Shown: piece after piece, positions 9,083 through 16,749 of the stretch
How the letters are laid out: each line of letters starts with the position of its first letter
Position numbering within the stretch: position 1 is the first letter of the stretch
Assembly: GCF_904848625.1 (NCBI RefSeq)
Contig: NZ_CAJHCP010000006.1
Coordinates: forward strand, 124,001 to 188,000
Origin: Paraburkholderia metrosideri
GTDB lineage: Bacteria; Pseudomonadota; Gammaproteobacteria; Burkholderiales; Burkholderiaceae
Length of the DNA: 64,000 nt
Direction: 5' to 3'
Notes under the pieces: model-generated
Told to the model about the DNA's origin: nothing
Databases searched by the model: none
The model's input: only the letters and a program-made list of their open reading frames with translations
Program-made: the position numbers and the translations under genes

Positions 9083-10351
9083 TTATACGATGGCGGCACT
9101 CAGCCGTTTGCTCATGTTGTCGATGGCTTCGGCAACCGTCTTTTGCCCCAGCACGGCAGCCTGCACCTGCTCGCCGACAATCACCGTCAGGTCCGCGACG
9201 TTCGGGTAGAACGCCAGTTCGTCACGGGTGGCGTTCTTTGCGTTGCTGGTCCAGTTCGCCACATACGGGTCGCCGGACAGTTTGGCGAGCGCGCTACGGG
9301 TGACGGGGAACAGACCGATCTTCTGGAAATACTCGAGTTGCGGCTCGTCAGTCATGCTGAGATACGAAACGAAGCGGCCCGGCGCCGACTTCACATCGAA
9401 ACTTTGCTTGTCTTGCGCGAAACTGCCGAGCAGGTGCCCCCACGCAAACGAGCGCGGCACATCGCCTTTCTTCACGACCGGTGTCGCGATAGATACAACG
9501 TTCACGTCGAAGGCGGTGCCTTTACCCGAATTGTCGCGGGCGAAACCGCGCGCCAGCGGTGCATCCTGATAGAAGGCACAGCGGTTCTGCGCGAACAGGC
9601 GGCGGGCGTCGTAGCGGTCCGTGTCTTTTGCGGCCAGACGGTCTTTCACGAGGTCGCTCATCAACCCGAGAGCACGCACGCCGGCGGGGCTGTTGACCAC
9701 CACCTGTCCCTGCTCGTTGAAAATGCGGCCGCCGAAAGTCCACAGCCAGGTCTGAAAGTCCGCCGCCATCGACGCATTGTCTTTAGTCGACATCCCATAC
9801 GGCACGGTTTCAGGGAATTTGGCCTTGATTGCCTTGAGCGATTCGATGAATGCGTCAATCGTGACGGGCGCCTCGCGAACCCCGGCTTCCTTCAGGACCG
9901 CCGCGTTGGCGACCATGCCGATCGAGCCCGCGGTCCACGGCATGCCCAGTTGCTTGCCCCTGAATTCGCCAAGCCGCAGGATGGACGGATCGATGACCTT
10001 GGCGAGCGCGGCTTTGCCGTAAATATCGTTGAAGTCGACCATCTTGCCGGTCGCGCCGAACTGCGGCAGCCATTGCAGGTTGAGCTGGGCGGCGTCGACT
10101 GGCTGATGTGCACGCAGCCGCAGAAAAAGATTTTGCTGCATCTGCGCATAAGGGAATCCCACCACCTTGACCGCCGCACCAGGATCGCTTTGCTGAAACT
10201 GGTCGAAAATCTTGCCGAGGGTGGCCTTGCTGGCCGCTTCGTCCTGCGACCAACCCACGTACGTAAAACCGTTCGTAGCCGCTCTTAACAGTGACGGCGC
10301 CAAAACGGATGAGGCAGCCACAACAGAAATGAATTTGCGTCGTGTGAGCAC
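9083..10351 (-). CDS. Sugar ABC transporter substrate-binding protein
   Basis: 422 residues of the MalE/UgpB cluster. The leader MLTRRKFISVVAASSVLAPS carries a TRRKFI twin-arginine motif and an AlaAla-type cleavage zone near residue 25, so Tat export is plausible. The start is GTG, preceded at 6 bases by AAGGAGA. A palindromic operator-like site begins directly upstream of that ribosome site (10364). It is the first gene of the eight-gene operon and divergent from the IclR fusion gene. The ligand is probably a mono- or disaccharide; the family does not specify which. Confidence 0.9.
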   Translation of the reverse strand: MLTRRKFISVVAASSVLAPSLLRAATNGFTYVGWSQDEAASKATLGKIFDQFQQSDPGAAVKVVGFPYAQMQQNLFLRLRAHQPVDAAQLNLQWLPQFGATGKMVDFNDIYGKAALAKVIDPSILRLGEFRGKQLGMPWTAGSIGMVANAAVLKEAGVREAPVTIDAFIESLKAIKAKFPETVPYGMSTKDNASMAADFQTWLWTFGGRIFNEQGQVVVNSPAGVRALGLMSDLVKDRLAAKDTDRYDARRLFAQNRCAFYQDAPLARGFARDNSGKGTAFDVNVVSIATPVVKKGDVPRSFAWGHLLGSFAQDKQSFDVKSAPGRFVSYLSMTDEPQLEYFQKIGLFPVTRSALAKLSGDPYVANWTSNAKNATRDELAFYPNVADLTVIVGEQVQAAVLGQKTVAEAIDNMSKRLSAAIV

Positions 10352-10363
10352 ACTTGTCTCCTT

Positions 10364-10382
10364 GTTTCTATAATTGGAACTT
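10364..10382. promoter_or_regulatory. IclR-type operator candidate before the transporter operon
   Basis: GTTTCTATAATTGGAACTT has one good half-site (GGAACT) and one decayed half. It abuts the ribosome binding site of the binding-protein gene, so a bound regulator would block transcript elongation or promoter escape. The good half-site recurs at 10412 and in front of the porin. Confidence 0.5.
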
Positions 10383-10411
10383 GTGATGCCATCCTAACAC
10401 GGTTTTTTGCA

Positions 10412-10430
10412 AAGTTCCATTCAATAGAAC
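10412..10430. promoter_or_regulatory. IclR-type operator candidate in the divergent promoter region
   Basis: AAGTTCCATTCAATAGAAC forms an imperfect palindrome (GTTC/GAAC arms, AGTTCC half) midway between the transporter operon and the fusion regulator gene. IclR-family proteins bind as dimers to sites of this kind. Control of both divergent promoters by the adjacent regulator is inferred. Confidence 0.55.
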
Positions 10431-10526
10431 AACAATCGGGCTGTCACGGTTTTGGGCGTACAATGCGGCCCAAGAGACGCGTTCCACAGCGACGCCGACC
10501 CGCCATTTCCATCCAGGGCGAAAGAC

Positions 10527-12302
10527 TTGACCAAAGTGAAACGAAAAATAGTAGAAACCACCTCCGCGAATCCGCTGAATCCGGAACTGGAGAGTGAGGG
10601 GACGGCAACGCTCGCCGTGACGGAAGACAAAGGCCCAGCCGGCGTCGGCGTGCTCGAAAAGGCGATGTACCTGTTGAATATCGTTTCGCAGGCACCCGCG
10701 CCCATGACGTTCACCCAGCTGCTGAGGGCTTGCGGGCTGCCCAAGGGCACGCTGCACCGGATTCTGACCACGCTGCAGCGCGAAGGCCTGCTGCGCCACG
10801 ATGCGTACAGCAAGACCTTCCGCCTCGGGCTGCGCTTTCTCGAACTCGCACACGAGGTGTGGAGCGACTTCGACTTGCGGGTCGCCGCGCAGGACGAACT
10901 GGTCCTGCTGCGCGATCTCGTCGGCGAATCGGTGCATCTGGCGATTCTGGACGGCAGCAGCGCGGTGGTTATCGCCAGCGAAGACGCGCGCCAGGCCGGG
11001 CGCATTTCGCTCGGCGTCGGCATGCGCCTGCCGCTTCATGCGAGCGCGGTCGGCAAAGCCATCGCAGCCTATCTCGACCCGCTCCAGCAGCAGGACTTGC
11101 TGAACACGATCACGTTGCAGCCGCTCGGTCCGCGCACCATCACCTCGATCGACGCGCTGCGCAGCGAGCTCGACCTGACACGCTCGCGCGGCTATGCGCT
11201 CGCCAATCAGGAAAGCTCCGACGACACGGTCGCGCTGGCGGCCCCGGTGTTCGACTTCGAGGGGCGGCCGATCGGCGCGGTGGCCATCTCCGGCAATGCC
11301 AACCGGCTCGACATGGCGCGCGCGCACAACCTGTCCGCGGCGGTGATGGGCGCTGCGCGCAAGATCTCACACAACTCGGGCGGCCAATCGATGTCGCTGG
11401 CGGCCAAGAGTCAGCCGCCCGCCCTCGCGAACGCGGACGTTCACTGCGTGAGCCAGGTGCCCGCGCTGCTGGGCGAGGCGCCGATGTGGTCGCCGCGCGA
11501 CGACGCGCTCTACTGGGTCGACATCCTCACGCCAACCATCCACCGTTTCGACGCAACGAGCCGCTCCAGCACGGAAACCAAACTCGGCTCGATGCTGAGT
11601 CTGGTGATTCCCAAAGCCACTGGCGGCCTGCTCATCGCGACGCCAGGCGGCCTGATGACCGTCGACGACGTCGGCAATCTGACGCGCTTCTCTCACCCGG
11701 AGTTCGACCGGCCGAGCAACCGCTACAACGACGGCAAATGCGACCGCATGGGTCGCCTGTGGGTCGGCACGATGGATATGGGCGCGGCGGCCAATCGCGG
11801 CAATCTGTTCCGGGTCGACGCCGACGGCTCGTGGAAGAAGATGGATACGGGCTTCACGGTCGCGAACGGCCTCGGCTGGAGCCCGGACAATACGCGGATG
11901 TATTTCACGGATTCGCATCGCAAGACCATCTATCAGTATGATTTCGACCTGTTCAACGGCACGCTCGCCAACCGCCGGCCGCTGATCACGCTCGACTCGT
12001 CAGCGGGTTCGCCCGACGGCCTGACCGTCGACGCGGACGGCTGCCTGTGGGTCTCGATGTGGGACGACTGGTGCGTCGTGCGCTTCGATCCGGAGGGCCG
12101 CGAAATGACGCGCATCCGCATGCCCGTGCCGCGCCCCACCAGTTGCTGCTTCGGCGGCCAGAACCTCGACGTGCTCTATGTGACGAGCGCGCGGGTCAGG
12201 CTGACCGAAGACATGCTCAACAGCGCCCCGCTTTCCGGATCGCTTTTCGCGGTCAACATTCCTGGCGTGCGCGGTCTCCCAGAGACGACCTTCGCCGGAT
12301 AA
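10527..12302 (+). CDS. IclR regulator fused to SMP-30/gluconolactonase domain
   Basis: One uninterrupted 591-residue frame. Residues about 40-100 are an IclR winged helix (LLRACGLPKGTLHRILTTLQ) and about 115-280 an IclR effector domain (LHASAVGKAIAAYL, DDTVALAAPVFD). After a linker, residues about 305-590 are a complete six-bladed SMP-30/gluconolactonase. Its metal ligands appear as Glu in LLGEAP, Asn in VANGLGWS and Asp in GSPDGLTVD. The TTG start was chosen because AGGGCGAAAG lies just upstream; GTG at 10536 is an alternative. The enzyme half should hydrolyse the sugar lactone made by the SDR, and the regulator half should sense a pathway metabolite. Such fusions are known in Burkholderiaceae, but whether both halves are active is not shown by sequence. 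Confidence 0.88.
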   Translation: MTKVKRKIVETTSANPLNPELESEGTATLAVTEDKGPAGVGVLEKAMYLLNIVSQAPAPMTFTQLLRACGLPKGTLHRILTTLQREGLLRHDAYSKTFRLGLRFLELAHEVWSDFDLRVAAQDELVLLRDLVGESVHLAILDGSSAVVIASEDARQAGRISLGVGMRLPLHASAVGKAIAAYLDPLQQQDLLNTITLQPLGPRTITSIDALRSELDLTRSRGYALANQESSDDTVALAAPVFDFEGRPIGAVAISGNANRLDMARAHNLSAAVMGAARKISHNSGGQSMSLAAKSQPPALANADVHCVSQVPALLGEAPMWSPRDDALYWVDILTPTIHRFDATSRSSTETKLGSMLSLVIPKATGGLLIATPGGLMTVDDVGNLTRFSHPEFDRPSNRYNDGKCDRMGRLWVGTMDMGAAANRGNLFRVDADGSWKKMDTGFTVANGLGWSPDNTRMYFTDSHRKTIYQYDFDLFNGTLANRRPLITLDSSAGSPDGLTVDADGCLWVSMWDDWCVVRFDPEGREMTRIRMPVPRPTSCCFGGQNLDVLYVTSARVRLTEDMLNSAPLSGSLFAVNIPGVRGLPETTFAG

Positions 12303-12388
12303 GCCTCCTCTGCGCGTTCGCGCCTGACATCGCCGGCATCGCGCCCGGCGATGTCGCCCAACCCTCCCTGCCGCCCCTCCTCCTTCGC

Positions 12389-12413
12389 GCTCCCGCCAAG
12401 TGCGCGCGGGAGC
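12389..12413 (+). terminator. Hairpin after the fusion gene, possible terminator
   Basis: GCTCCCGC and GCGGGAGC form an 8-bp stem with a 9-base loop, 87 bases past the stop. No U tract follows directly, so it may only slow polymerase or protect the transcript end. Confidence 0.4.
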
Positions 12414-12526
12414 CTGCGCACGCCCCGCCTTTTCCGCGCGCCTGGCCATTCACCCACCGACCTTGACGCGTCGTAACAACGCGAACCCTAGGGCTATCCC
12501 GAAGAGTCTCTAAAACAACTTGCATC

Positions 12527-12575
12527 AGTTCCACTGAATGCTAAACTCGTCTCATCAGTTCCAACTAACGGAACT
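12527..12575. promoter_or_regulatory. Paired AGTTCC operator-like sites before the porin
   Basis: The downstream site AGTTCCAACTAACGGAACT (12557-12575) is an inverted repeat with perfect 6-base arms. A second AGTTCCACTGAATG half-site starts at 12527, exactly 30 bases away, so both face the same side of the helix. The same half-sites stand at 10364-10430. This ties the porin to the IclR fusion regulator. Confidence 0.6.
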
Positions 12576-12594
12576 AAACGAGGAGACTAAAAAT

Positions 12595-13590
12595 ATGAAA
12601 AGGAAGTTGTTCGTCGCCGCCTTGACCGCACTGGGTGCAAATGCTGCGATGGCGCAGTCGTCGGTGACGCTATATGGGCTGGTCGACCTCGAGGTCGGCA
12701 AATACGACGGCAGTCGTGCGATTCGGATGAATACCGGGGCGACCAGCTTCTGGGGGCTGAAAGGAGTCGAGGACCTGGGCGGCGGATACAAGGCAATCTT
12801 CCAGTTGGAACAGCAGTTCAATCCGAACAACGGCACGTTCTATAACTCGAGTTCGTTCTTCAGTGGTCGCTCGACCGTCGGGCTCGAGGGCTGGTTCGGT
12901 CACCTCGCGTTAGGCCGGGATGTCAATGCGAGCCACTACGCCGAAGTGTCGGCCGACCCATTTGGTCAGAACGGTCTGGTGGCGGGATACGCGGCGCGCG
13001 GCGGCATTTCGCAGGCCAACGGCGGCCCGGGGCAGATCGACACCGTGCGCACGAACAATTCGGCAAATTATGCGTACACGCTGGGTCCGGTGACTGTTCG
13101 CGCGCAGGTCGCCTCACGCGACTCAGCGGTTAAGGGCGACAACATTCCCTATTCCGCGTCGGTCGTTTATCAGGATCCGAATCTCAAGCTCGCCGCGTCA
13201 TTCATCCGTCCGCAGGGGGACCACGCTCACTGGGCCTATACGGCTGGTCAATACGACTTCGGTTTTGCGCGGCTATATGCCGGCTATGGCTTTGGCCAGA
13301 ACACGTTTAGTCAGTCGATTCACAACCAGATGATCGGCCTCAACATCCCCATTGGCCCAGCCCAGGCGGTGATGACGACCTTCAGTCACACGACCTCCAA
13401 CGGACAAACGATTCAATGCCGCAGCGTATTGGGCTATTTCTACTTCCTGTCCAAAGCGACGAGCGTCTATGCGGATGTCGTCTACGACCCCCAGTCAGGC
13501 CGATTCGCGTACGGAAGTACCGGATGGCAGATGACGGGCACGTCGACTAGCGGCACAGGCTATACGGTGGGTCTGCGGCATCTGTTCTGA
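12595..13590 (+). CDS. Outer-membrane porin (Gram-negative porin, Burkholderia type)
   Basis: 331 residues. The Sec signal peptide MKRKLFVAALTALGANAAMA ends before QSSVTLYGLVD, the hallmark start of beta-proteobacterial 16-strand porins. The chain ends in HLF with the terminal phenylalanine needed for BAM-dependent insertion. A GAGGAG site is placed before the ATG, so the upstream in-frame codons are excluded. Location after the fusion regulator and the shared operator motif suggest a channel for the sugar imported by the ABC system. Confidence 0.9.
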   Translation: MKRKLFVAALTALGANAAMAQSSVTLYGLVDLEVGKYDGSRAIRMNTGATSFWGLKGVEDLGGGYKAIFQLEQQFNPNNGTFYNSSSFFSGRSTVGLEGWFGHLALGRDVNASHYAEVSADPFGQNGLVAGYAARGGISQANGGPGQIDTVRTNNSANYAYTLGPVTVRAQVASRDSAVKGDNIPYSASVVYQDPNLKLAASFIRPQGDHAHWAYTAGQYDFGFARLYAGYGFGQNTFSQSIHNQMIGLNIPIGPAQAVMTTFSHTTSNGQTIQCRSVLGYFYFLSKATSVYADVVYDPQSGRFAYGSTGWQMTGTSTSGTGYTVGLRHLF

Positions 13591-13993
13591 AACACACCGG
13601 CGCGATGGCCGGTCACGCACACAACATGAGGCGGACAAAAAGGAGGTGGGCTAACGAGTGCTGAGAGGAGAGAGGTCAACAGGCAAGCTTCCGGCCCAGC
13701 CGCTTTCACCCTGCGAGCGCCTGGTTGGAGAGCTTCGTTTGCTGCCCGTTTTGCCGGCCCGGGGGAGCGGGCCGGTCTTTTTCGCCGGTTGGGCGAGACT
13801 TGACCTACGTACTGCTTTGGACTTTATCGTGTGCCTGTTTTGCGAAGCGTGTTTGCATGGGCGTTGGCCTCAACGCAGTTCACCTCGGGAGAGATGGCAG
13901 GCTGACCGGGAATCTGCTCTCTACAGCAGATTGCCAATCGTTGCATCGCCTTCCATGGATTCGCTTTCCGGCACCGTCGTCCTGATGTCAACC
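13591..13993. other. Gene-free stretch with a terminator
   Basis: No gene with a ribosome site or recognisable domain is seen. A short plus-strand frame around 13658-14005 lacks any family resemblance and crosses the terminator hairpin. The only clear element is the hairpin at 13754. Confidence 0.6.
13754..13782 (+). terminator. Rho-independent terminator downstream of the porin
   Basis: CCGGCCC and GGGCCGG pair around an 8-base loop and are followed by TCTTTTT. It lies 164 bases after the porin stop and is the first convincing terminator for that transcript. Confidence 0.8.
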
Positions 13994-14248
13994 CTACTGC
14001 GATGACCCGTTGGCTGTCGGCGTCGGGGTGTTTTTGGCCTGCTTTGCTGCGATACGTGCTTCTGCTGCCTGAAGATTGCCGGGGTACTCAACGTAATCGA
14101 TCGATCCGGGATGGAAGCCCGCATGCTCGAGTTCGATGAGTTCGGCAATGACTTGAGCGCGGGTCAAAGGTTGGCTTGACTGCGCGATAGAAATAGCCGG
14201 AATGGCTGATACAGAGAGTGTCGCTAACGCATAGAGAAGGAGTTTCAC
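13994..14248 (-). CDS. DUF4148 small exported protein
   Basis: 84 residues from a GTG start with GGAGG 8 bases upstream; the open frame continues further upstream but lacks a ribosome site. Residues 1-22 (KLLLYALATLSVSAIPAISI) are a signal peptide cleaved before QSSQ. The rest matches the DUF4148 pattern LTRAQVIAELIELEHAG followed by YPGNLQAAEARIAA. Many copies occur per Burkholderia genome and their role is unknown. It stands alone, transcribed away from the NTF2-like gene. Confidence 0.8.
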   Translation of the reverse strand: MKLLLYALATLSVSAIPAISIAQSSQPLTRAQVIAELIELEHAGFHPGSIDYVEYPGNLQAAEARIAAKQAKNTPTPTANGSSQ

Positions 14249-14626
14249 GATGACTATCCTCCGAGGATAGGAGACGTCGCCCCCGGCCACATCGGCGAAG
14301 CACCGACGGCCGGTCAATCGATTGTAGTCAAGCTGGCCCTGACTTGCCGGATGCGCCTTCAGGTCAGGAACAGCTATGGCCGATGGATCGCATTCGACCA
14401 CACGTCGTTGACGCCGCGACTGGGCGCACGCAACTCATTGATGACGCCAGTCTCAAGCTCAAGTTCGGGCAATCCGCCAGGGAGCGGCAAGACCCACGCC
14501 GGCGACGGGCGAGTCGCTCTGACAGCCCGCGCATCCCTTGCGCTAATTCTCAGCTCATTCTCTTCGCAGAACATGGTCATGCGAATCGACGATTCGCCTA
14601 CTTCGTCTTTTTGCCGCAGGTGCGCC

Positions 14627-15025
14627 ATGACATCGATTGCTTCAACCAGAAAACTTTTGCAGAGCATGTTCAGCGAAATGGTCATCAAGAAGGACGCTTC
14701 GCTGATTCCGCACTACTACCATGCCGATTTCCTGCTCGAAACCAATGGCCAGACGCAGAGCTACGAGTCGTTCGCGAGAGGCCACGAAAAAGTCTACGCA
14801 ACGCCGATTACCTACGAAGTCCGATACGACGAAGCGACATGGATTGAAAGCGCGACGCGCGTTGCCGCGCGCGTATGGATCAGGACACAACGGCCCAACG
14901 AAAATCCGGTGGAATACGAGGTCGTGCTGATCGCCACGTATGTCGATGAGAAGATCCATCGCCTGTGGGAATTGACCTGGCCCGACTGGACCACCGCCAA
15001 GGCTTTCGTCGGCGCATTTGAGTAG
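14627..15025 (+). CDS. SnoaL/NTF2-like domain protein
   Basis: 132 residues if translation starts at MTSIASTRKLLQSMF. The frame is open further upstream but that part is compositionally odd. The pattern of an N-terminal helix, YYHADFLLETNGQTQSYESF, and long beta strands ending LWELTWPDW fits the SnoaL-like cone fold, as in small-ligand binding or isomerase proteins. No catalytic residues can be assigned. It is followed after 14 bases by a small gene with a strong ribosome site, so the two are probably co-transcribed. Confidence 0.6.
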   Translation: MTSIASTRKLLQSMFSEMVIKKDASLIPHYYHADFLLETNGQTQSYESFARGHEKVYATPITYEVRYDEATWIESATRVAARVWIRTQRPNENPVEYEVVLIATYVDEKIHRLWELTWPDWTTAKAFVGAFE

Positions 15026-15039
15026 CGGAGGAGAACACC

Positions 15040-15249
15040 ATGAGTGTGATAACCGACGAACGCCTGAGCACCCTGAGCCAGATCGCGACCGATTGTTTCG
15101 ATGTCGATACGTACGCGTTGAACCCTGAATTGCCCGATCTGCGCGTTCCAGTGCGGCCGGCCGATATCGTCCGTGCACTGGAAAACGCGTACGACATGGG
15201 TCTGATCGCGGGATATCATTTGACGCGCTCGCGACGGGTGCGCTCCTGA
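15040..15249 (+). CDS. Small hypothetical protein
   Basis: 69 residues, preceded by GGAGGAGAACACC, a strong ribosome site. Acidic N-terminal half, basic end (TRSRRVRS). No family is recognised. It directly follows the NTF2-like gene and probably shares its transcript. Confidence 0.6.
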   Translation: MSVITDERLSTLSQIATDCFDVDTYALNPELPDLRVPVRPADIVRALENAYDMGLIAGYHLTRSRRVRS

Positions 15250-15264
15250 CGAAGCGCGGCCCGA

Positions 15265-15319
15265 TCACCCGCAGTCACCCGCAGTCACCCGCAGTCGCCG
15301 GCAGTCCCCCGCGTTCACC
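15265..15319. repeat. Degenerate 10-bp tandem repeat (CGCAGTCACC)
   Basis: Three near-perfect CGCAGTCACC units are followed by diverged ones (CGGCAGTCCC, CGCGTTCACC). It lies between the small gene and the end of the allophanate hydrolase gene, so it sits at the 3' ends of two convergent genes. Confidence 0.8.
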
Positions 15320-15326
15320 GGCTGCC

Positions 15327-16724
15327 TCAGGTCGCCTGCTCAAGCTGGGACTGCCGCTCCCCGACCCGTTCGACACCGCTCAGTCGCTGCAACGTAGCGG
15401 CGACGCCCAACAACGACTGATCCGTGAACGCGCGGCCAAATACAGTCACCCCCCACGGCAGACCATTCGCCATGAACCCAGTCGGCGTGGCGACCGCTGC
15501 ATAGTCGAGCAGATTCATGAAGTTGGTGTAGTAGCCCAGCAGCGAGTTCGGGCCAATCGGATCCCGCTCCAGTTCTGCCAGCGTGACGGGACGCGGATAG
15601 GTCGGCGTGAGAATGAAGTCGAGCGCGTCGACCTGCGCATCGCAGATGACCTTCAACGCCTGCAACCGGTATTGCGCGCGAAATAGTTCGACTGCCGTCG
15701 CTGCCGGCGCTTTCGCCAGCACGTCGCGAATCACCGGCAACACGGCCTGCGGGTGAGTCTCGACGAGTTCGCCGACCACGCTATACCGCTCCGCCACCCA
15801 CGGTCCTTCGTAGAGCAGCCGGGCCGCTTCGACGAACGGCGCGAAGTCGATCTCGACGGCCTCGCCGCCCGCTGCTTCGAGCAACGCGCGCGCCTTGGCG
15901 AACAACGCGGGACTTTCGGCACAGCCCGCGAATTCGAGTTGCGACGGCACGCCAAAGCGGAACGACGCGAGCGTGCCGAACGCGCTTCTATCATTCGACG
16001 GCGGGTTCCTGCGGCTATACGCGTCGAGCGGATCAGCGTGCGCGGTCAACGCGAGCAGTTCGCTGGCTTCGGACGCGGTTGACGTGAAGTAGGTGACGCA
16101 ATCGAGCGTACGGCACGCAGGCACGACACCCGCCGTCGACAGCAGACCTTTGCTCGGCTTCAACCCGACGAGGTTATTCAAGCCAGCGGGCACGCGGCCG
16201 GACCCTGCCGTGTCGGTGCCAAGCGAAAAGCTCGCGACACCCAGCGCCACCGCGAGCGACGAACCGGCGCTCGAACCACCCGACGGAAAGTCAGGATGCA
16301 CGCTGTTGCGGCACTTGCCGTACGGCGACCGCGTGCCGTTCAGACCGGTGGCAAACTGATCCAGATTGGTCTTGCCGATCGGCACCGCGCCCAACGCGAT
16401 CAGACGCGCGACGAGCGTGGCCGATTGCTCCGGCGTATAAGCGTAGGCCGGGCATGCCGCGGTGGTGGGAATACCCTCCAGGTCGATGTTGTCCTTGATC
16501 GCGAATGGAATGCCGTAGAGCGGCAATGCTTCGACATCCTGCCTTTCCAGCCGCTCGAGGTAAGGCGCGATTTCCGCGTCGCTAAGCAGGTGGATGAACA
16601 GATGAAACTCGGGGTTCAGCGCAGCGGCCTTCGCCAGCAAATCGCCGATCAGCTTGCGCGGTGTGAGGGTTCCCGCACGATACGCGGCGCGCAGGACGGA
16701 GAGACGCAGATCGAATGAAGACAT
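15327..16724 (-). CDS. atzF: Allophanate hydrolase, amidase domain only
   Basis: 465 residues from MSSFDLRLSV. The amidase-signature catalytic triad is visible: Lys in FAIKDNID, cis-Ser in GGSSAGSS and the nucleophile Ser in GTDTAGSGRVPAG. It splits allophanate to ammonia and CO2. AtzF-type enzymes are about 600 residues with a C-terminal domain; this protein stops right after the amidase domain, as in the shorter TrzF-like forms. Downstream of the stop is a tandem repeat. It is the last gene of the guanidine operon, 25 bases after the carboxylase gene. Confidence 0.88.
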   Translation of the reverse strand: MSSFDLRLSVLRAAYRAGTLTPRKLIGDLLAKAAALNPEFHLFIHLLSDAEIAPYLERLERQDVEALPLYGIPFAIKDNIDLEGIPTTAACPAYAYTPEQSATLVARLIALGAVPIGKTNLDQFATGLNGTRSPYGKCRNSVHPDFPSGGSSAGSSLAVALGVASFSLGTDTAGSGRVPAGLNNLVGLKPSKGLLSTAGVVPACRTLDCVTYFTSTASEASELLALTAHADPLDAYSRRNPPSNDRSAFGTLASFRFGVPSQLEFAGCAESPALFAKARALLEAAGGEAVEIDFAPFVEAARLLYEGPWVAERYSVVGELVETHPQAVLPVIRDVLAKAPAATAVELFRAQYRLQALKVICDAQVDALDFILTPTYPRPVTLAELERDPIGPNSLLGYYTNFMNLLDYAAVATPTGFMANGLPWGVTVFGRAFTDQSLLGVAATLQRLSGVERVGERQSQLEQAT

Positions 16725-16749
16725 GAGTGTGGTTCCGGTCCAGTTAGAT

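Noticed and set aside
13658..14005. 115-codon frame downstream of the porin
   Set aside because: It runs through a strong terminator hairpin and has no family resemblance or ribosome site.
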